64,000 bases of DNA from Microbacteriaceae bacterium. GTDB taxonomy: Bacteria > Actinomycetota > Actinomycetes > Actinomycetales > Microbacteriaceae. Each line of letters starts with the position of its first letter. Position 1 is the stretch's first letter. A model generated the notes under the pieces. The model was not told where the DNA came from. It saw only the letters and a list, made by a program, of their open reading frames with translations, and did not search any database. Positions 59,541 through 64,000 of this stretch are shown here, one piece after another. A program made the position numbers and the translations under genes. The DNA lies in assembly GCA_009780695.1 (NCBI GenBank), contig WQZN01000002.1, positions 62,001 through 126,000 on the forward strand, written 5' to 3'.

Positions 59541-61594
59541 CGCAGGAACGCGGCGGCCACGCCCGCGTCGACGGGGATGTGGAGGCCGGTCGTGTGGTCG
59601 AGGTCGCCCGTGCACAGCACGAACACGGCGTTCGCGACGTGCTCGGGCAGCACCTCGCGCCCCAGCAGAGTGCGCTGGGCGTAGTACTTGCCGAGCTCCT
59701 CCTCGGGCACGCCGTAGACGGCGGCGCGCTTGGCGCCCCAGCCGCCCGCGAAGATGCCCGAGCCGCGCACGACGCCGTCGGGGTTGATGCCGTTGACCTT
59801 GATGCCGTGCTCGCCGAGCTCGGCCGCGAGCAGCCGCACCTGGTGCGCCTGGTCGGCCTTCGTCGCCGAATAGGCGATGTTGTTCGGGCCCGCGAACACC
59901 GAGTTCTTGGACGAGATGTAGACGATGTCGCCGCCGAGGCCCTGGTCGACCATGGCCCGGGCCGCGGCGCGCGCGACGAGGAACGAGCCCTTCGCCATCA
60001 CGTTGTGCTGCAGGTCCCAGTCGGCGACGGTGGTCTCGAACAGCGACTTCGAGAGCGAGAGGCCCGCGTTGTTCACGACGATGTCGAGGCCGCCGAAGGA
60101 GAGCAGCGCGGCGTCCACCGCGCTCTGCACCGCCGTCTCATCGGTGACGTCGGCCTTGACTCCGATCGCCACGTCGGTCGAGCCGATCGAGGATGCCGCC
60201 TCCTCCGCCTTCGCCAGGTCGAGGTCCGCGATGACGACGCACGCGCCCTCGGCCGCGAGCCGCCGCGCGGTCGCGAGGCCGATACCCGACGCCGCACCCG
60301 TGACCAGCGCGATGCGCGTCGCGAGCGGCTTCGGCCTGGGGCGCCGCGCGAGCTTCGCCTCTTCGAGCGCCCAGTACTCGATGCGGAACTTCTCGGCCTC
60401 GTCGATGGGGGAGTAGCTCGAGAGCGCCTCGGCCCCGCGCATCACGTTGATCGCGTTGACGTAGAACTCGCCCGCGACCCGCGCGGTCTGCTTGTCGGCG
60501 CCGTAGCTGAACATGCCGACGCCCGGCACGAGGATGACCGCCGGGTCGGCGCCGCGCAGGGCCGGCGGCTCTTCGCCCCGGGCCCGCGCGGCGGCGGCAC
60601 CGCGCTCGTAGTAGGCGGTGTAGTCGGCGCGGTACGCCTCGTGCAGCGCGTCGAGCGAGGCGACGACCTCGTCGACGGATGCCCCGGCCGGGGCATCCAC
60701 CACCATCGGCTTCACCTTCGTGCGCAGGAAGTGGTCGGGGCAGCTCGTGCCGAGCGCGGCCAGCTCGCCGAGCCGCTCGCTCGCGAGGAAGTCGAGCACC
60801 GTGTCGCTGTCGGTGAAGTGGCCGACCTGGGGGCGGTCGGCGGATGCCACGCGCCGCAGGTGCGGGGCCAGCGCCGCCGCCTTGGCGCGCCGCTCGGGCG
60901 CCGCCAGGGCCGCGTAGCCCGGGCGCACCGCGCCGAACGGCTCGGGCCGCCCGTGCTGGGCGATGTAGGCCTCGGCAGTCTCGATGATCCACAGCGAGTT
61001 CGCCTCGGCCTCGTCGCTCGTCTCGCCCCAGGCCGTGATGCCGTGGCCGCCGAGGATCGCGCCGACGACCTCGGGGTGCTCGGCCGTGATCGCGGCGATG
61101 TCGAGGCCGAGCTGGAAGCCGGGGCGCCGCCACGGCACCCATGCCACGCGGCCGCCGAAGACCGCCGCGGTCAGCGCCTCGCCGTCGGTCGCGGTCGCGA
61201 TCGCGATGCCCGAGTCGGGGTGCAGATGGTCGACGTGCGCCGCGTCGACGAGGCCGTGCATGGCCGTGTCGATCGAGGGGGCCGCGCCGCCCTTGCCGTG
61301 CAGCGCGTAGTCGAAGGCGGCGACCATCTCGTCCTCGCGCTCGACGCCCGGGTAGACGCCCCGCATGGCGCGCAGCCGGTCGAGGCGCAGCACCGCGAGC
61401 CCGGACTCGGTGAGCGTGCCGAGGTCGCCGCCCGAGCCCTTGACCCAGAGCAGCTCGACGTCCTCGCCCGTCACGGGGTCGGTCGCCGTGCCCTTGGCGG
61501 AGGTGTTGCCGCCCGCGTAGTTCGTGTTCCGCGGGTCGGCGCCGAGACGGTTCGACCGCGCGATCAGTTCTTCAGCCGTGTTCGCCACCGTCAC
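59537..61594 (-). CDS. Bifunctional rhamnulose-1-phosphate aldolase / L-lactaldehyde dehydrogenase
   Basis: 685 aa fusion. N-terminal class II aldolase/adducin domain (about 1-400) with 'NYAGGNTSAKGTATDPVTGE', Zn-binding His pair in 'HVDHLHPDSGIAIATA' and 'ILGGHGITAWGETSDEAEAN'. C-terminal short-chain dehydrogenase (about 425-685) with 'ALVTGAASGIGLATARRLAA', 'DIVVNNAGLSLSKSLFETTV', Ser/Tyr/Lys in 'DIVYISSKNSVFAGPNNIAY' plus 'SATKADQ'. Splits rhamnulose-1-P to DHAP and L-lactaldehyde and oxidises the latter to L-lactate, the RhaEW/YuxG type route. GTG overlaps the isomerase stop. Confidence 0.94.
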   Translation of the reverse strand: MTVANTAEELIARSNRLGADPRNTNYAGGNTSAKGTATDPVTGEDVELLWVKGSGGDLGTLTESGLAVLRLDRLRAMRGVYPGVEREDEMVAAFDYALHGKGGAAPSIDTAMHGLVDAAHVDHLHPDSGIAIATATDGEALTAAVFGGRVAWVPWRRPGFQLGLDIAAITAEHPEVVGAILGGHGITAWGETSDEAEANSLWIIETAEAYIAQHGRPEPFGAVRPGYAALAAPERRAKAAALAPHLRRVASADRPQVGHFTDSDTVLDFLASERLGELAALGTSCPDHFLRTKVKPMVVDAPAGASVDEVVASLDALHEAYRADYTAYYERGAAAARARGEEPPALRGADPAVILVPGVGMFSYGADKQTARVAGEFYVNAINVMRGAEALSSYSPIDEAEKFRIEYWALEEAKLARRPRPKPLATRIALVTGAASGIGLATARRLAAEGACVVIADLDLAKAEEAASSIGSTDVAIGVKADVTDETAVQSAVDAALLSFGGLDIVVNNAGLSLSKSLFETTVADWDLQHNVMAKGSFLVARAAARAMVDQGLGGDIVYISSKNSVFAGPNNIAYSATKADQAHQVRLLAAELGEHGIKVNGINPDGVVRGSGIFAGGWGAKRAAVYGVPEEELGKYYAQRTLLGREVLPEHVANAVFVLCTGDLDHTTGLHIPVDAGVAAAFLR

Positions 61595-62760
61595 GCACCC
61601 CAGCCCGCCTGCACGCCGCCGACGCGCTCGGTCTCGATCTTCTCCTGGTAGCCCGACGCGGCATACGCCGCCATCGGGTCGGCCGGCAGCCCGCGGCCCT
61701 CGCGCCACGCCGCGAGCGCGGGGCGCACGTCGGTGTAGAAGGCGTCCATCAGGATGCCGTTGGCCCCCAGCACGTCGCCGTCCGCCTGTGCCGCGCGCAG
61801 CGCCTCGCCGTCGACGAGCAGCGCCCGCGCCGTCATCTCCTGCACGTTGAGCACCGAGCGGATCTGGCCCGGGATCTTCTTCTCGATGTTGTGGCACTGG
61901 TCGAGCATGAACGCCACGTCGGAGCCCGCGCCGTACCCGCCGCCGCGCACGACCTCGAAGAGGATGCGGAACAGCTGGAACGGGTCGGCCGCGCCGACGA
62001 TGAGGTCGTCGTCGGCGTAGAAGCGCGAGTTGAAGTCGAAGGAGCCGAGCTTCCCGAGGCGCAGCAGCTGCATCACGATGAACTCGATGTTCGTGCCGGG
62101 CGCGTGGTGGCCGGTGTCGAGGCAGACCACGGCGCGCTCGCCGAGGGCGGCGACCTGGCTGTACGCCGTGCCCCAATCCGGCACATCGGTGTGATAGAAC
62201 GCCGGCTCGAAGAACTTGTACTCGAGCACGAGGCGCTGCTCGGCCCCGATGCGCGCGTAGATCTCGGCGAGGGAAGCCGCGAGCCTGTCCTGCCGGCCGC
62301 GCAGGTCGTCCTGCCCGGGGTAGTTCGTGCCGTCGGCGAGCCAGATCTTGAGGTCGCGCGACCCGGTCTCGTTCATGACGTCGATGCAGCGGAAGTGGTG
62401 GTCGATCGCCTTGCGGCGCACGGCCTCATCGCGGTGCGCGAGGCTGCCGAGCTTGTAGTCGTCGTCCTGGAAGGTGTTCGAGTTGATCGTGCCGAGCGCG
62501 ACGCCGTTGTCCTCGGCGTGCCGGCGCAGGTCGGCGTACGAGTCGACGAGGTCCCACGGGATGTGCAGCGCGACGCTCGGCGCGAGGCCGGTGTGCCGGT
62601 GCACCTGCGCGGCATCCGCGATCTTCTCGAAGGGGTCGCGCGGGGTGCCGGCCGAGCCGAACACCTTGAACCGCGTGCCCGAGTTCCCGAACGCCCAACT
62701 GGGCAGCTCGATCGCCTGCTCGGCGAGCAGGCCGGCGATGTCGCCGAATGCCGTGGCCAT
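61591..62760 (-). CDS. rhaI: L-rhamnose isomerase (RhaI type)
   Basis: 389 aa xylose-isomerase-like TIM barrel. 'LPSWAFGNSGTRFKVFGSAG', 'LEYKFFEPAFYHTDVPDWGT' (Glu ligand), 'VVCLDTGHHAPGTNIEFIVM' (Asp, His), 'GSFDFNSRFYADDDLIVGAA' (Asp ligand and catalytic region) identify the Pseudomonas/actinobacterial RhaI group, not the E. coli RhaA group. Converts L-rhamnose to L-rhamnulose with Mn2+ or similar. The gene is separated by 3 bp from the mutarotase gene and overlaps the aldolase gene by 4 bp. Confidence 0.95.
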   Translation of the reverse strand: MATAFGDIAGLLAEQAIELPSWAFGNSGTRFKVFGSAGTPRDPFEKIADAAQVHRHTGLAPSVALHIPWDLVDSYADLRRHAEDNGVALGTINSNTFQDDDYKLGSLAHRDEAVRRKAIDHHFRCIDVMNETGSRDLKIWLADGTNYPGQDDLRGRQDRLAASLAEIYARIGAEQRLVLEYKFFEPAFYHTDVPDWGTAYSQVAALGERAVVCLDTGHHAPGTNIEFIVMQLLRLGKLGSFDFNSRFYADDDLIVGAADPFQLFRILFEVVRGGGYGAGSDVAFMLDQCHNIEKKIPGQIRSVLNVQEMTARALLVDGEALRAAQADGDVLGANGILMDAFYTDVRPALAAWREGRGLPADPMAAYAASGYQEKIETERVGGVQAGWGA

Positions 62761-62763
62761 GGG

Positions 62764-63111
62764 TCATGCTCCTTCTGCAGCGGTGAGCTGCCTGTCGAGG
62801 TTGAAGATCTCGATCAGGTCGGTCGCGGCCTGGTCGGCGCGGCCGTCGAGACCGGTGAAGAACGGCTGCATCTCGGCCTCCCAGCGGGCGGCGACGGGGG
62901 ATGCTGCGAGGTGGGCGTTCGCGGCGGCGGCATCCTCGACCTCGTAGTACCCGACGAGCAGCCCGTCGTCGCCGAGGAAGATCGAGTAGTTGCGGCGGCC
63001 GGACGCCGCGATCTCACGCAGCATCTCGGGCCACACGGCCGCGTGCCGTTCGCGGTACTCGGCGAGGCGCTCGGGGCGCACGCGCAGCGTGAAGCAGATG
63101 CGCTCGGTCAT
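62764..63111 (-). CDS. rhaM: L-rhamnose mutarotase
   Basis: 115 aa dimeric ferredoxin-like protein that interconverts the anomers of L-rhamnose. 'RICFTLRVRPERLAEYRERH', 'AVWPEMLREIAASGRRNYSI' with conserved His/Trp/Tyr, and 'VGYYEVEDAAAANAHLAASP' match RhaM/RhaU. First gene of the minus-strand operon (rhaM, rhaI, aldolase/dehydrogenase, rhaB, lldD). AAGGG ribosome binding site 7 nt before ATG. A TGAATCGATTCA operator lies 73 bp upstream. Confidence 0.95.
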   Translation of the reverse strand: MTERICFTLRVRPERLAEYRERHAAVWPEMLREIAASGRRNYSIFLGDDGLLVGYYEVEDAAAANAHLAASPVAARWEAEMQPFFTGLDGRADQAATDLIEIFNLDRQLTAAEGA

Positions 63112-63183
63112 CGTGTGCCCTTCGGGTCTGATCGTGTCGGACTGTCCGCCCGCAACGCTGAGGTCACGACGGCCCTGGTGTAG

Positions 63184-63195
63184 TGAATCGATTCA
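63184..63195. promoter_or_regulatory. Rhamnose operator 1 (LacI-family type)
   Basis: Perfect palindrome TGAATCGATTCA in the gap between rhaM and the rhamnosidase gene. A near copy lies 106 bp further right. The regulator gene is not in the window. Confidence 0.7.
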
Positions 63196-63289
63196 ACGTC
63201 CTAGGAAGCACGATGGCATATCGTGCGCGGCGTCGCAAGCTCGCGGCGGGGCCGGCGCAGAATTCGAGCTGGCATTGCGCGATGGATCA

Positions 63290-63301
63290 TGAAACGATTC
63301 A
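63290..63301. promoter_or_regulatory. Rhamnose operator 2 (LacI-family type)
   Basis: TGAAACGATTCA, one base from operator 1, 61 bp before the rhamnosidase ATG. The pair could support looping over 106 bp. Confidence 0.65.
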
Positions 63302-63361
63302 TTCCACTGACGGCGCCGTATCCGTGTGCCGGGCCGCCTCCGATGATCTGAGGAACCGACG

Positions 63362-64000
63362 ATGACCGACTCGCCCATCGACCTGCTCGCCCACGCGGCG
63401 TTCATCACCGCCGACGTCGATCGCAGCACTGCGATCCGCTTCGTGCACCGCGCCGAGCTCGAGCAGCCGCGCGGGAACATCGCCGCGGCGCGGGTGGTGG
63501 CGACGGCGCACGGCGTGTACGAGCTGAGCCTGGACGGGAAGCCGGTGACCGACTCGGTGCTGAACCCGGGGTGGACGTCGTACGAGTGGCGGCTGCAGGT
63601 GCAGGAGTTCGACGTGACCGGGTTGCTGGCCTCGGGTGAGGGGCCGGTGGAGGTCTCGGCGCTGCTCGGCAACGGGTGGTTCCGCGGAGATCTCGGCTTC
63701 GCGGGGGCGAACGCGAACTACGGGCAGGAGATCGCGCTGGCCGCGGTGCTCGAGGTGACCTTCGCCGATGGCGTGGTGCAGCGGGTGGGCACGTCGGCGG
63801 ACTGGTCGGCTGCGGCTTCCGAGATCACCGCGAACTCGCTGTACAACGGGCAGGCGATCGACGCGCGGCGGCGCGGGGCGGATGCCCCGGCGCCGGTCCG
63901 CGTGACCGACATCGACCGCGCGACGCTCGTGCAGCAGGTCGGCCCGCTGATCGGCCGGCACGAGGTGCTGCGCCCGGTGGAGATCTGGGCCTCGCCGTCG
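63362..64000 (+). CDS. Alpha-L-rhamnosidase (GH78), N-terminal part (runs off the window)
   Basis: 213 codons of an incomplete gene. The visible region is the N-terminal beta-sandwich (Bac_rhamnosid_N) of GH78: 'GVYELSLDGKPVTDSVLNPG' then WTSYEWR, 'VSALLGNGWFRGDLGFAGAN', 'NYGQEIALAAVLEVTFADGV' and 'ITANSLYNGQAIDARR'. No signal peptide, so the enzyme is probably intracellular or exported by another route, releasing L-rhamnose from glycosides for the divergent operon. The catalytic (alpha/alpha)6 barrel lies beyond the edge. ATG has GAGGAA upstream. Confidence 0.92.
   Translation, partial: MTDSPIDLLAHAAFITADVDRSTAIRFVHRAELEQPRGNIAAARVVATAHGVYELSLDGKPVTDSVLNPGWTSYEWRLQVQEFDVTGLLASGEGPVEVSALLGNGWFRGDLGFAGANANYGQEIALAAVLEVTFADGVVQRVGTSADWSAAASEITANSLYNGQAIDARRRGADAPAPVRVTDIDRATLVQQVGPLIGRHEVLRPVEIWASPS

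Noticed and set aside
63183-63365. 60-codon plus-strand frame in the rhaM-rhamnosidase gap
   Set aside because: It begins inside an operator and shows no family similarity, ribosome binding site or composition typical of genes here; treated as non-coding regulatory DNA.

Overview
The window is high-GC actinobacterial DNA, most likely from the family Microbacteriaceae. This is inferred from the GC-rich codon use, frequent GTG starts, recurring 'ggatgcc/gcatcc' codon pairs and gene order; no rRNA or other marker gene is present. Coding density is very high. The largest gene-free stretches are 43649-43906 (258 bp), 63112-63361 (250 bp) and 23314-23542 (229 bp), and each holds operators or repeats.

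Region 1 (1-16.8 kb) is core genome. It carries the typA 3' end, two small membrane proteins, ferredoxin fdxA, the lysine genes dapC, dapD and dapE around citrate synthase gltA, a GT-C mannosyltransferase, a DUF3117 protein, an O-methyltransferase, tatB, mrp, DUF1003 and MgtE-N/CBS proteins, a 17M-type stress protein, aminopeptidase P and a PHP-domain enzyme. The order resembles the Rv1165-Rv1234 part of the M. tuberculosis map (from memory), compacted. One AbiEi/DUF559 gene sits as a cassette between gltA and dapD, flanked by two copies of a 58-bp hairpin repeat.

Region 2 (16.9-21 kb) is a large secreted GH10 xylanase with several carbohydrate-binding modules.

Region 3 (21-42.3 kb) is core again. 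It holds a DEAD-box helicase, a ferritin-like protein, DUF3107, the adnA-adnB helicase-nuclease pair, a degenerate phosphotransferase, nudC, a UvrD2-type helicase, a cyclodehydratase-like protein, a DUF2342 protein, a PDZ/Lon-like protease, a UPF0182 membrane protein and a secreted metallophosphatase. This mirrors Rv3193c-Rv3211.

Region 4 (42.3-55.5 kb) is accessory sugar metabolism: an ABC importer (lipoprotein plus two permeases, no ATPase), two Gfo/Idh/MocA oxidoreductases, an enolase-superfamily enzyme, a KDG-dehydratase-like aldolase-family enzyme, an SDR and a LacI regulator. A PadR-DUF1048-ABC exporter operon and a ZIP metal transporter behind a DtxR/IdeR-like box follow.

Region 5 (55.6-64 kb) holds an M24-fold protein without metal ligands, then a tightly coupled minus-strand rhamnose operon: mutarotase, isomerase, kinase, bifunctional aldolase/lactaldehyde dehydrogenase and L-lactate dehydrogenase. 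A divergent alpha-L-rhamnosidase runs off the right edge. Together these take L-rhamnose to DHAP and pyruvate.

Non-coding structure is the most distinctive feature. Thirteen genes have a TANNNT -10 box exactly 6 or 7 nt before the start codon, which implies leaderless mRNAs; one site serves dapD and dapE in both directions. There are three unrelated repeat families: a 70-bp palindrome in three copies, a 52-bp-period repeat at two convergent junctions, and the 58-bp hairpin pair around the AbiEi gene. A LacI-type operator (consensus GWGAAAGCGSTTTCTC) recurs at four sites, and TGAAWCGATTCA recurs twice at the rhamnose genes.
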